Both the position numbers and the translations under genes were made by a program. A DNA stretch of 64,000 nucleotides, taken from the NCBI RefSeq assembly GCF_009908285.1, contig NZ_JAAARM010000031.1:1-64000 (forward strand). Direction: 5' to 3'. Under the pieces are notes generated by a model that was given only the letters and a program-made list of their open reading frames with translations, was not told where the DNA came from and did no database searches. Positions 7,172 to 15,486 of this stretch are shown here, one piece after another (within the stretch, counting starts at the first letter, position 1; every line of letters begins with the position of its first letter). Origin of the DNA: Pseudomonas sp. Fl4BN1. GTDB taxonomy: Bacteria > Pseudomonadota > Gammaproteobacteria > Pseudomonadales > Pseudomonadaceae.

Positions 7172-7626
7172 TCAGCTTCTCCTTCTGCACAGAACCTTGG
7201 ACACGCCCGAGATATTCGAACGTGCCACGACACTGCCTGTGTCGCTGTTTGCTCAGCCCAACGCGTGAGCAACTTTGCTGACCCAATCACCGCCGGCAGT
7301 CGCTAAGCAGTGCCTGAGACATTCACAGAGGTTCTGCTTTCCTTTATTGAGAAAACAATCGCACTACAAGACGCGGGTGGACGGCCTCCTGAACCGCCCG
7401 TGGGCAATCAGTGGGAACCTTCGGACATGACTTGATCATGTGCCCATAAAGTCTTGGCTGGCAACCGCTGGTTGATGATTTTGCTGGGTTCGACACCGCT
7501 GGTCAGAAGGCGCAGCGACGGTCTTTGACTCTGATTTACTAAGTTACAGCGCTTGGTTCAGGAGCAAGGTCCGGGACGGGGCAAGAGTGCTTTCGTCGGC
7601 GCTAGCCGAGGGCATGGAGGCGATGG
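7172..7626. other. 455-nt region without a recognised gene
   Basis: No open frame with a plausible start and ribosome site is seen on either strand. It contains a small dyad ACATGA-CTTGA-TCATGT (7425-7441) and several G-rich tracts. It must hold the promoter of the LOG-family gene on the left and that of the small gene at 7627 on the right. An sRNA is possible, but I do not recognise one. Confidence 0.4.
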
Positions 7627-7821
7627 ATGACCACTGTCATGTTGGAAATTGACCCGCAGCTTTATCAGCTGTTGCAAGCTGCTGCGGCGTCCAATCATTT
7701 GACTCTGGAGGAAGAGTGCCGGCGCCGATTGGCGGGTGAGGAGCGGCCTTCGCGTTATCTACAGGCCCTGGTGGCGGAGTTGCGCGCCGATGATCAGCAG
7801 CGGCGCGCAGCCCGTTCGTGA
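7627..7821 (+). CDS. Small protein, possibly ribbon-helix-helix
   Basis: This 64-residue protein (MTTVMLEIDPQLYQLLQ, then a helix with EEECRRRLAGEE) starts at ATG 7627 after GGAGG. A short beta strand followed by two helices resembles ribbon-helix-helix DNA-binding antitoxins of the FitA/VapB kind. No toxin gene is adjacent: the next gene is on the opposite strand and its stop abuts this stop. Function unknown; the fold call is weak. Confidence 0.6.
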   Translation: MTTVMLEIDPQLYQLLQAAAASNHLTLEEECRRRLAGEERPSRYLQALVAELRADDQQRRAARS

Positions 7822-8247
7822 TCACTTCTTCTTTTGCGGGCTCTGTGCAGGGCAATCCGATTCTTTAAAGCGCGCTGAGGCTACCGGGCGATTAGTGCGG
7901 TTCTCAGTGAACTCGTACCGCATGACTGCACCTTTGGCCATCAGTTTGCGGTAGTTGGGATTACGGCAGACGCTGGCGCCCAGTTGCAGATAGACCGCCT
8001 TGGGATTGGCACGCATCTGTTCGGCGTGGCCAGCCTGGACGCTGAGGTGGTTAATCAGCTCTTTGCCTTCAACGGTATAACCCTGGTCGAGAATGTTCTC
8101 GTTGACTTCCCGAGGAGTGCCGACGTTGCTTTCCGTAGCGACCTTCTCCAGCATTTTGCTCAGTTCGAACTCTTGCAAAGACGCAGCCTGGGCGCCCAGG
8201 GGCAAGGCCAGCAGAAGGGCGATGGTAGGGATGGTAAAGCGCAACAT
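7822..8247 (-). CDS. Secreted PA3611-like protein (QSregVF family)
   Basis: This 141-residue protein has a signal peptide (LRFTIPTIALLLALPLGAQA) and a small mature domain matching PA3611 of P. aeruginosa, described as a putative quorum-sensing-regulated virulence factor. Conserved blocks include GTPREVNENILDQGYTVEG, NHLSV and two Cys residues. Start ATG 8247 is chosen over an in-frame ATG six codons upstream because AGGAGAG lies just before 8247. The molecular role is unknown. It abuts the small gene at 7627-7821 tail to tail. Confidence 0.8.
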   Translation of the reverse strand: MLRFTIPTIALLLALPLGAQAASLQEFELSKMLEKVATESNVGTPREVNENILDQGYTVEGKELINHLSVQAGHAEQMRANPKAVYLQLGASVCRNPNYRKLMAKGAVMRYEFTENRTNRPVASARFKESDCPAQSPQKKK

Positions 8248-8438
8248 GAAACTCTCCTGGTGCATTGACTGATGCTTCGACCAGCCACTCGACTGTGCGT
8301 TCAGTGGCGACGAATTATAGGGGGAGAGATAAGAAGACGGTACAGGTTTGAACAGATAGCTCTGATAAACTTGTCCAACTTTTTACCCTTCCGAGTTTTT
8401 TTCGTGTCGATTCCTGCCTTTTTCCGGCGTAGTCCGCA

Positions 8439-9149
8439 ATGAGTCATGCGGTTTCCCGTCTACGTGATCTGCGTATGGAGCGTGTGGCCAGACCGTTTTT
8501 CGCGCGTGGTTCACGGGCTGAGCGTTGCCCGCGTTGCCGTGTCATTCCCAGTCATTGCCTGTGTGGCTGGCGGCCGCATGTCACTGCCAAGTCGGCTATG
8601 TGCCTGGTGATGCATGATGTTGAGCCGCTCAAGCCAAGCAACACCGGTTGGTTGATTGCCGATGTGATTGCCGATACTTCAGCGTTTAGCTGGTCGCGTA
8701 CCGAGGTTGACCCGCAATTGCTGGCGTTGCTTGCCGATCCGCAGTGGCAGCCGTACATCGTCTTTCCGGGGGAATTCGTGGCTCCCGAGCGAGTGGTCAG
8801 TGAGGTCAGGCAGGAAGAGGGCAAGCGTCCACTGTTCATTCTGCTGGACGCCACTTGGAGCGAAGCCCGCAAGATGTTTCGCAAGAGTCCCTACCTTGAG
8901 CACTTGCCGGTCCTGAGCCTGTCGCCTGAGAAACTCTCGCGCTACAAGTTGCGCCGCTCCAAGCGTGATGACCACTTCTGCACGGCTGAAGTGGCGGCTT
9001 TATGCCTGGAGCTGGCGGGAGATGAGCACGTCAGCCAGGTGCTGGATGCCTACCTTGATGTGTTCAGCACCCATTATTTATCGGCAAAGTTTCAGAAGGC
9101 CATCGATCCGGATGATGAGGTTCACTCCCGGCTCAAGCCCTTTGTGTAG
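8439..9149 (+). CDS. DTW-domain tRNA-uridine aminocarboxypropyltransferase (TapT-like)
   Basis: This 236-residue protein has an N-terminal CPRCRVIPSHCLC zinc-binding cluster and the DTW-family core LLDATWSEARKMF plus SPYLEHLP and later LRRSKRDDHFCTAEVAA. DTW proteins such as E. coli TapT (YfiP) transfer the aminocarboxypropyl group of SAM to uridine in the tRNA variable loop to make acp3U47. The 3' end overlaps the convergent EamA gene by 17 nt. Confidence 0.87.
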   Translation: MSHAVSRLRDLRMERVARPFFARGSRAERCPRCRVIPSHCLCGWRPHVTAKSAMCLVMHDVEPLKPSNTGWLIADVIADTSAFSWSRTEVDPQLLALLADPQWQPYIVFPGEFVAPERVVSEVRQEEGKRPLFILLDATWSEARKMFRKSPYLEHLPVLSLSPEKLSRYKLRRSKRDDHFCTAEVAALCLELAGDEHVSQVLDAYLDVFSTHYLSAKFQKAIDPDDEVHSRLKPFV

Positions 9150-10041
9150 CGCTGGCCAGCGCCTGAGGTTTCTGCGGCCATAGCTGGGCCACCAGCATCC
9201 CGCAGAGCATCAGTGCGCAACCGAAGTAGCCGCGCATCTGCAGCGACTCATCCAGTAGCCAGGCTCCGGCAATGGCGGCAAACACAGCTTCCAGGGACAG
9301 AATGATCGCTGCGTGGGAAGCAATCGCATCCTTCTGGGCAACCACCTGCAGGGTGTAGCCAATGCCGACGGCAACCACGCCACCGTAGAGAATGGCCGGG
9401 CCGGCGGCGACAATCGCGTTCCAGTGAATTGGTTCCAGGCATAGCGCGAGGATCAGGCTCACCACTGAGCAGGTGGCGAATTGCAGGAAGGCCAGGCGAA
9501 TCGGGTCATGGCGATTGGCGAAAACACCCACCAGGATCACGTGCCCACCCCAGACAAAGGCGCCAATCAACTGCAGCCAGTCTCCCGAGGCAACATGAAA
9601 GTTGTCGCTGACGCTCAGCAGGAACATGCCCACCACCGCCAATATCGCGCCGAGCCAGGTGCCCAGCCCGGTTTTATGACCAATCAACAGCCCCAGAAGC
9701 GGCACTACAATAACGTAGAGACCGGTGATGAAACCGGCATTGGTCACGGTGGTAAACATCAAGCCGACTTGCTGCAGGTTGATCCCCAGGGCCAAGGCCA
9801 GCCCCATAAACACACCACCCAACAGCAGGCCGCGATTGAGGCGGGAGATGGGTTGGCGTTCAGCAGGTGTTTTGCGCAGCACCAAGGGCAAGAGGCAAAG
9901 TGAGCCCAGGGCGAAGCGCAGGCCGGAATAGAGGAAGGGACCTATATGATCCATTCCAGAGGTCTGTGCGACAAACGCTGAACCCCAGATAACGGCGGTA
10001 ATCAGCATCAGGACATCGGCACGCAAGGCTTGGCTTCGCAT
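9133..10041 (-). CDS. EamA/DMT-family transporter
   Basis: This 302-residue inner-membrane protein has ten predicted transmembrane segments as two EamA repeats; the first starts LITAVIWGSAFVAQ and the second LIGAFVWGGHVILVG. Members export metabolites or amino acids; the substrate is not readable here. Start ATG 10041 follows AAGAGAG; the longer frame to 10116 has no ribosome site. It overlaps the DTW gene tail to tail and is divergent from erdR. Confidence 0.85.
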   Translation of the reverse strand: MRSQALRADVLMLITAVIWGSAFVAQTSGMDHIGPFLYSGLRFALGSLCLLPLVLRKTPAERQPISRLNRGLLLGGVFMGLALALGINLQQVGLMFTTVTNAGFITGLYVIVVPLLGLLIGHKTGLGTWLGAILAVVGMFLLSVSDNFHVASGDWLQLIGAFVWGGHVILVGVFANRHDPIRLAFLQFATCSVVSLILALCLEPIHWNAIVAAGPAILYGGVVAVGIGYTLQVVAQKDAIASHAAIILSLEAVFAAIAGAWLLDESLQMRGYFGCALMLCGMLVAQLWPQKPQALASATQRA

Positions 10042-10268
10042 GATGGCTCTCTTATTAGTTAGCCAGCTAAGATGCCGCAAAGCTTGAAGCTTGACCACCC
10101 CGGCTTCGCTGGGCATGCTTGGCGCCGATTAGGGCGCCCGCGTGCTTTGCAACAGCGTTTTTCGCGGTGTTTGTGCTCTTTGGGTGTCGCATTCTGGCGA
10201 GCACCTGTGTTGCTTTGGTGAGGATTGAATGCGTCAGTCCTGCCATGAAAAACAGGATCATTGAAAAA

Positions 10269-10919
10269 ATGGCCACATACGAAATCCTGATTGCCGATGA
10301 CCACCCGCTTTTTCGCAGCGCGCTGCATCAAGCTGTCACTCTGGGCCTAGGGGCCGATGTGCGTTTGGTGGAAGTAGCGAGCATCGCCGAACTGGAAACC
10401 CGCCTCACTGAAAAAGCCGACTGGGACTTGGTGCTACTGGACCTGAACATGCCCGGTGCCTACGGTTTTTCTGGCCTGGTGCTGTTGCGTGGGCAATACC
10501 CGCAAATTCCGGTGGTGATGGTGTCGGCGCAGGAAGAAGCTTCCGTCATGGTGCGCTCCCGAGAGTTCGGGGCCAGCGGTTTCATTCCAAAATCCAGTTC
10601 CCTGGAAGTCATTCAGCAGGCCGTGCGCAGTGTGCTCGACGGTGATGTCTGGTGGCCACCGCAAGCGTTCGAAGAGGTCAGTGTCTCGGCGGAAGCCAAG
10701 GCCGCCAGCGCCGGCCTGGCAAGCCTGACTCCCCAGCAGTTCCGGGTGTTGACCATGGTGTGCGAGGGTTTGCTGAACAAGCAGATCGCTTATGAACTGA
10801 GTGTTTCGGAGGCCACGATCAAGGCTCACGTCACGGCGATTTTCCGCAAGCTCGGGGTTCGCACACGTACCCAGGCGGCGCTGCTCCTGCAACAACTTGA
10901 GTCAATTTCCAGCCATTAA
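10269..10919 (+). CDS. erdR: LuxR-type response regulator ErdR
   Basis: This 216-residue protein has a receiver domain (DD10-11, phospho-acceptor Asp58 in VLLDLNMPG, conserved Lys in FIPKS) and a C-terminal LuxR helix-turn-helix (LTPQQFRVLTMVCEGLLNKQ, then VSEATIKAHVTAIFRKL). It matches ErdR of P. aeruginosa (PA3604), known to control ethanol oxidation and acetate/acyl-CoA metabolism genes such as acsA. The start MATYEILIADDHP at 10269 matches the family; nine in-frame upstream codons beginning MKNRII are possible but less likely. dgkA follows, as in P. aeruginosa. Confidence 0.92.
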   Translation: MATYEILIADDHPLFRSALHQAVTLGLGADVRLVEVASIAELETRLTEKADWDLVLLDLNMPGAYGFSGLVLLRGQYPQIPVVMVSAQEEASVMVRSREFGASGFIPKSSSLEVIQQAVRSVLDGDVWWPPQAFEEVSVSAEAKAASAGLASLTPQQFRVLTMVCEGLLNKQIAYELSVSEATIKAHVTAIFRKLGVRTRTQAALLLQQLESISSH

Positions 10920-10994
10920 ACGGCTGTTTGTTCACGTTTTTTTGACTTTTGTTGAACTAGCTTCCTCACTTCTTTTTATTCAGTTGCTCAGCTT

Positions 10995-11357
10995 ATGTCG
11001 CCATTCAAAGGTCAAACCGGTCTTAAACGTATCCTTAATGCCGCCGGCTATTCGTTCGATGGCTTGCGCGCAGCTTTCACTGGCGAGGCGGCATTTCGTC
11101 AACTGGTGCTGCTCAATGTGATCCTGATTCCCCTGAGCTTCCTGCTCCACGTCAGTCGAGTCGAGCGCGCGCTGTTGATTGCCGTGTGCTTGCTGGCGCT
11201 GATCGTCGAGTTGCTCAACTCGGCGGTGGAGGCCGCCATCGACCGTATTTCCCTGGATCGCCACCCGTTGTCGAAAAATGCCAAGGACATGGGCAGCGCA
11301 GCGCAGTTTGTCGCCCTGAGCATGATCACCATTGTCTGGGCGGTGATCCTGTTCTGA
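10995..11357 (+). CDS. dgkA: Diacylglycerol kinase
   Basis: This 120-residue membrane protein has three transmembrane segments and the DgkA signature VELLNSAVEAAIDR with the conserved Glu residues that bind Mg-ATP. It recycles diacylglycerol to phosphatidic acid after osmoregulated glucan or LPS modification. It lies downstream of erdR, and its stop is 1 nt from the convergent finR stop. Confidence 0.97.
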   Translation: MSPFKGQTGLKRILNAAGYSFDGLRAAFTGEAAFRQLVLLNVILIPLSFLLHVSRVERALLIAVCLLALIVELLNSAVEAAIDRISLDRHPLSKNAKDMGSAAQFVALSMITIVWAVILF

Positions 11358-11358
11358 T

Positions 11359-12285
11359 CTAGGGAATGCTCGGCAGGACGATTTCGTCGCTGCGTTGCAC
11401 CCCGGCAGTAAAGGAGCGACACAGTTCGAGAAACTCGCGCATGGCGGAAGTTTGATACTTCTGCTTGTGCCAGATGAAATAGAACTGCCGGGCCAGATCC
11501 AGGCCCGGTGTTTCCACGGGTACCAGGCTGCCGCGACGAAACGCATCGCGCAGGGCCAGTCTTGAAATGCAACCAATCCCCAGACCCGATTCCACTGCGC
11601 GCTTGATGGCTTCGGTGTGCTCCAGCTCCAGACGAATATTCAGTGCGCTGCGATGATGACGCATGGCCTGGTCGAAGGTCAGGCGTGTTCCGGAACCCTG
11701 TTCGCGGAGAATCCAGGCTTCGTGGGTCAACTCCTCCATGGTGGCGTGGCCGCGTTTGGCCAATGGGTGCTGCGGTGCGCAGAACACCACCAGTTCATCC
11801 TCGACCCAGGACTGGACTTCGATATCCGGATGGCTGCAGTCACCCTCGATTAGACCCAGATCAATTTCGTAGTGGGCCACCTGTTGCACGATATGCGCAG
11901 TGTTCTGCACATGGAGCTTCACCTGGCTTTCCGGGTGCTGCTGCATGAAGCTGCCGATCAGCAGGGTTGCCAGGTAATTGCCGATGGTCAGGGTGGCGCC
12001 TACCGAGAGCGAGCCGAAGCCGGACTTGCCGTTGAGCAGGTCCTCGATTTCCTTGGCTTGGTCCAGCAGTGCTACTGCCTGTGGCAGAAGCTGTTTACCC
12101 AGGGCGTTGAGGCTCAGGCGCTTGCCGGCTCGGTCGAACAGCTGGCAGCTGGATTGGCGTTCGAGTTCGGTGATCGAAGTACTCGCCGCCGATTGAGAGA
12201 GTGCCAAGAGCCCGGCAGCACGAGAAACACTCTCTTGCTGAGCGACGGCGACGAAGACTTGCAGTTGACGGAGAGTAAATCGCAT
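11359..12285 (-). CDS. finR: LysR-family regulator FinR
   Basis: This 308-residue protein has an N-terminal winged HTH (RFTLRQLQVFVAVAQQESVSRAAG) and a LysR effector-binding domain. It is divergent from fpr, the arrangement of finR/fpr in P. putida and P. aeruginosa, where FinR activates fpr under superoxide and affects sulfur assimilation. MRFTLRQL at 12285 fits the family start, although the ribosome site is weak (AAGGG about 17 nt upstream) and an upstream start in the same frame cannot be excluded. The 119-nt gap to fpr should contain its operator. Confidence 0.88.
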   Translation of the reverse strand: MRFTLRQLQVFVAVAQQESVSRAAGLLALSQSAASTSITELERQSSCQLFDRAGKRLSLNALGKQLLPQAVALLDQAKEIEDLLNGKSGFGSLSVGATLTIGNYLATLLIGSFMQQHPESQVKLHVQNTAHIVQQVAHYEIDLGLIEGDCSHPDIEVQSWVEDELVVFCAPQHPLAKRGHATMEELTHEAWILREQGSGTRLTFDQAMRHHRSALNIRLELEHTEAIKRAVESGLGIGCISRLALRDAFRRGSLVPVETPGLDLARQFYFIWHKQKYQTSAMREFLELCRSFTAGVQRSDEIVLPSIP

Positions 12286-12404
12286 ATCGATATAACCGAT
12301 AACCCTTATCTTAATAATCCAGTTAACAGATATTGTCGCCGCCATTAGAATGCTGTGCAATTGCGCTCATGGTTAGCGCAGGCAATTTCTAGGAGCCCCC
12401 GTAC

Positions 12405-13184
12405 ATGAGCAACATGAACCACGAGCGTGTCCTCAGTGTTCATCACTGGAATGACACTCTGTTCAGCTTCAAGTGCACCCGCGATCCGGGTCTGCGCTTC
12501 GAGAACGGTCAGTTCGTGATGATCGGCCTGCAACAGCCCAATGGCCGTCCGCTTATGCGTGCTTACTCCATTGCCAGTCCGAACTGGGAAGAGCATCTCG
12601 AGTTCTTCAGCATCAAGGTTCCAGACGGTCCATTGACTTCCCAACTGCAGCATTTGAAGGAAGGCGACGAGATCATCATCAGCAAGAAGCCAACCGGTAC
12701 CCTGGTACTGGATGACTTGAAGCCGGGTAAGCATCTGTACCTGCTCAGCACCGGTACCGGTCTGGCGCCGTTCATGAGCGTGATCCAGGATCCGGAAACC
12801 TATGAGCGTTTCGAAAAAGTGATCCTGTGCCACGGCGTACGCTACGTCAACGAAGTCGCCTATCGCGAGTTCATCACCGAGCACCTGCCGCAGAACGAGT
12901 TCTTCGGTGAAGCGCTGCGTGAGAAGTTGATCTACTACCCCACCGTGACCCGTGAGCCGTTCGAGAACGAAGGCCGCCTGACCGACCTGATGCGCAGTGG
13001 CAAACTGTTCAGCGACATCGGCTTGCCGCCGATCAACCCGCAGGACGACCGCGCCATGCTGTGCGGCAGCCCGAGCATGCTGGATGAAACCAGCGAAGTG
13101 CTCAACAGTTTCGGCCTGACTGTTTCGCCGCGCATGCGCGAGCCGGGCGACTATCTGATCGAGCGCGCATTCGTCGAGAAGTAA
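12405..13184 (+). CDS. fpr: Ferredoxin-NADP+ reductase
   Basis: This 259-residue flavoenzyme exchanges electrons between NADPH and ferredoxin or flavodoxin and helps repair Fe-S clusters during oxidative stress. The FAD motif RAYS is at 52-55 and the NADP-binding motif STGTGLAPF at 115-123; the C-terminal FVEK ending is that of bacterial subclass I FPRs. It is divergent from finR, its known activator. A strong terminator follows. Confidence 0.97.
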   Translation: MSNMNHERVLSVHHWNDTLFSFKCTRDPGLRFENGQFVMIGLQQPNGRPLMRAYSIASPNWEEHLEFFSIKVPDGPLTSQLQHLKEGDEIIISKKPTGTLVLDDLKPGKHLYLLSTGTGLAPFMSVIQDPETYERFEKVILCHGVRYVNEVAYREFITEHLPQNEFFGEALREKLIYYPTVTREPFENEGRLTDLMRSGKLFSDIGLPPINPQDDRAMLCGSPSMLDETSEVLNSFGLTVSPRMREPGDYLIERAFVEK

Positions 13185-13200
13185 GCGTCCCGCCACATTG

Positions 13201-13240
13201 AAAAGCCCGCGTTGCCTGTGAAGGCAGCGCGGGCTTTTTT
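13201..13240 (+). terminator. Terminator of fpr
   Basis: AAGCCCGCGTTGCC (13203-13216) pairs with GGCAGCGCGGGCTT (13223-13236) across a 6-nt loop, with one G-T pair, followed by T residues. A-residues on the left let it also serve the convergent trmO gene. Confidence 0.9.
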
Positions 13241-13251
13241 GTTTTCGCGGC

Positions 13252-13947
13252 TCAGCTTGCCGGCACGACTTCCAGCACTCGGATCAACCCGGGTTGGGGA
13301 TAGTGCCAGCGCACGTCCAGATCCCAGAACTGGGCGCCGTACTCTCGCTGCGCAGTCGGCGTTTGATAGGCTGGGCGGGGGTCCTGAGCCAGGCACTGCT
13401 CGATCAGCTCCACCAAGGGTTCCTGCAGGCGCTGAGCGTGAATCTGAGCCTGTTGCAAGGCGGTCTCCTGCCACTGCACGGGAATGATCTGTGGCGCGGC
13501 GCTGGCGATGTCATTGCTCGCTGTGGGAATGATGTCGGCGTAGGGTACGTAGGGCTTGATGTCGAGGATCGGCGTGCCGTCCAGCAGGTCGATGCCGGAA
13601 ATCCACAGGCGGCCAGCCTCGACCTTGTCCAGTTTGACCACCGACTGACCAATACCGTTGGGCCTGTGGGTGGCTCGGGTGGCGAAGACCCCCATGGACT
13701 TGTTACCTCCCAGGCGCGGCGGACGTACCTTGAGCCGCGGCTTGTCTTCCAGGGCTTGGTGAAACAGGAACAGCAGCCAGACATGGCTAACCTGTTCCAG
13801 CCCTTGCACGGCGTCGCCCTGATCGAAGGGCGCCAGCAGTTCCAGCACCCCGCGCGCAGCCGGGGCCAGCTGTGGTTGGCGCGGGATGGCGAACTTTTCC
13901 TTGAAGCAGGAACGCACGAAGCCGATGGGGGAAACGCTGTAGGTCAT
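13252..13947 (-). CDS. trmO: tRNA N6-methyltransferase TrmO (TsaA family)
   Basis: This 231-residue protein has the TsaA/VirR fold. Motifs near the start (SVSPIGFVRSCFKEKFAIPRQP) and the block TRATHRPNGIGQSVVKL are those of TrmO, which methylates N6-threonylcarbamoyladenosine at position 37 of tRNA-Thr using SAM. Start MTYSVSPIGF at 13947 fits the family; an in-frame ATG ten codons upstream is possible. A REP pair lies just upstream. Confidence 0.93.
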   Translation of the reverse strand: MTYSVSPIGFVRSCFKEKFAIPRQPQLAPAARGVLELLAPFDQGDAVQGLEQVSHVWLLFLFHQALEDKPRLKVRPPRLGGNKSMGVFATRATHRPNGIGQSVVKLDKVEAGRLWISGIDLLDGTPILDIKPYVPYADIIPTASNDIASAAPQIIPVQWQETALQQAQIHAQRLQEPLVELIEQCLAQDPRPAYQTPTAQREYGAQFWDLDVRWHYPQPGLIRVLEVVPAS

Positions 13948-13989
13948 GTTCTGGGGTCGAGGGCGATGGGGGAGGGGCATGATAACCCG

Positions 13990-14052
13990 TTCGCTGGCAA
14001 GCCAGCTCCTACAACGCCCCGTGCAATCTGTAGGAGCCGGCTCGCCGGCGAA
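13990..14052. repeat. REP doublet (REPIN) between trmO and rhlG
   Basis: Two REP units face each other: an inverted copy at 13990-14012 (TTCGCTGGCAAGCCAGC, then TCCTAC) and a direct copy at 14030-14052 (GTAGGAGCCGGCTCGCCGG, then CGAA), separated by 17 nt. This is the common P. fluorescens-group REP family. Confidence 0.88.
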
Positions 14053-14066
14053 GCGCACGACACCGA

Positions 14067-14837
14067 TCAGAGACTGAATCCACCATCCAGAGGAATGATA
14101 TTCCCAGTCATGTAAGCCCCCGCCGTGCTCGCCAGGCTGATGGCCAGGGCCGCCATTTCTTCTTCCCTGCCCCAGCGTTTCATCGGGATCAGCGCCACGT
14201 CTTCGGCCAGGGCTTGTTCATCGTTGCCGATGTGCTGGGTCATCTTGCTGGGAAAGCGCCCCGGGGCAATCACATTGACGTTGATGTGCTGGTCCACCAG
14301 TTCCCGGGCGAGAATCCGCGACATCTGGTGCAGCGCCGCCTTGCTCGGGCCATAGGCGTAGGCCTGTTCGCCAAAGGAGCAGATCGCGGCCACCGAGCCA
14401 ATGTTGATGATGCGTGCCGGGTTGTCCGCCGAGCCAGCCTTGCGCAGCAGTGGTAACAGTTGCTGGATGCAGCTGAACACCGAAGTCACGTTCAATTGCA
14501 TGACCTTTTCCCAGCCCTTGGCCGGGTAGCTTTCCAGTGGTGCGCCCCAGGTGGTGCCGGCGTTGTTTACCAGGATGTCCAGGGACTCAAGCTGGCAGCC
14601 CAAGGTGGTGGCGAGTTGTTGCACGCCATCTTCGCTGGCCAGGTTGGCGACTAGCCCTCGGCAATCGCCAAACGCTGTCAGTTCCTCGGCGGTCTGTTGG
14701 CAGGCTTCTGGATCACGGGCGCAGATATAGACTCGGGCACCTGCTTCGACAAAGGCCTTGGCGATCATCTTGCCGATGCCACGGGTGCCGCCGGTCACCA
14801 GAGCGGTGCGGCCTTGCAGGGAGAAGTAGGGATGCAT
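14067..14837 (-). CDS. rhlG: SDR-family 3-ketoacyl reductase RhlG-like
   Basis: This 256-residue protein has the SDR cofactor motif TGGTRGIG (about 16-23), NNAG, the catalytic Ser in INIGSVAA, and YGPSK as the YxxxK active site. Sequence and start (MHPYFSLQGRTALVTGG) closely match RhlG of P. aeruginosa, an NADPH-dependent beta-ketoacyl reductase once linked to rhamnolipid synthesis. In a strain where rhamnolipid genes are not seen, the true substrate is open. The gene stands alone. Confidence 0.85.
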   Translation of the reverse strand: MHPYFSLQGRTALVTGGTRGIGKMIAKAFVEAGARVYICARDPEACQQTAEELTAFGDCRGLVANLASEDGVQQLATTLGCQLESLDILVNNAGTTWGAPLESYPAKGWEKVMQLNVTSVFSCIQQLLPLLRKAGSADNPARIINIGSVAAICSFGEQAYAYGPSKAALHQMSRILARELVDQHINVNVIAPGRFPSKMTQHIGNDEQALAEDVALIPMKRWGREEEMAALAISLASTAGAYMTGNIIPLDGGFSL

Positions 14838-14960
14838 GACGAATCCTGAGCAGATGAGGGTGTGCCTACCCTAGTCTTCAGGCGTTCGCTGGGGAGCCAC
14901 TATTGCGTTGCGCAATAGCAGCTCATCAGGGGCGCTGACGGTATTCGTCGGCGCCAGGGC

Positions 14961-15422
14961 TCAACCGCGTACGCGCAGGGTCAAACCCTTGAGGAAGTTG
15001 CGCAGCAGTTGGTCGCCGCAAGGGCGGTAGTTGGTGTGGCCGAATTTGCGGAACAACGCGCTCAGCTCTGGCTTGGACACTGGGAACTCGGCGGCCTTGA
15101 GCACCGCGTGCATGTCGTCTTCCTTCAGCTCAAAGGCCACTCGCAGCTTCTTCAGGATGATGTTGTTGGTCACTGGCAGTTCGATTGGCAGCGCTGGACG
15201 GCTTTCATCCTTGCCGCGCTTGAAGATCACTAGGCCATCGAGAAAATGTGCCATGACTTCGTCCGGGCAATGCACAAAGCCTTCTTCCTCATCCTTCTTC
15301 AGGTAGCTGGCGAGGTCGTCCGGGCTGACTTTGAAGCCGGTGAGCTTGATGATCTCGATGACCTTCTTGTCGCTGATATCGAGCATGTAGCGCACGCTGC
15401 GCAGTACGTCGTTATGAATCAT
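14961..15422 (-). CDS. YehS-like DUF1456 protein
   Basis: This 153-residue protein has two copies of the DUF1456 repeat (NDVLRSVRYMLDISDKKVIEI at the start and NNIILKKLRVAFELKEDDM in the middle), the same layout as E. coli YehS. The function is unknown. Start ATG 15422 has AGGA upstream; the extended frame to 15560 overlaps the next gene. It lies 64 nt downstream of the pseudouridine-synthase-like gene and may share its transcript. Confidence 0.85.
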   Translation of the reverse strand: MIHNDVLRSVRYMLDISDKKVIEIIKLTGFKVSPDDLASYLKKDEEEGFVHCPDEVMAHFLDGLVIFKRGKDESRPALPIELPVTNNIILKKLRVAFELKEDDMHAVLKAAEFPVSKPELSALFRKFGHTNYRPCGDQLLRNFLKGLTLRVRG

Positions 15423-15486
15423 GGTTACAGTCCTGATCAATGCGTGTTGAGCGCCGTGCAAGGGCACGGCGTCTGAATCGAGTGGC

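Noticed and set aside
7172..7626. RsmX/Y/Z-type sRNA
   Set aside because: There is no series of GGA-loop hairpins followed by a terminator; the known rsmZ site is near rpoS, outside this window.
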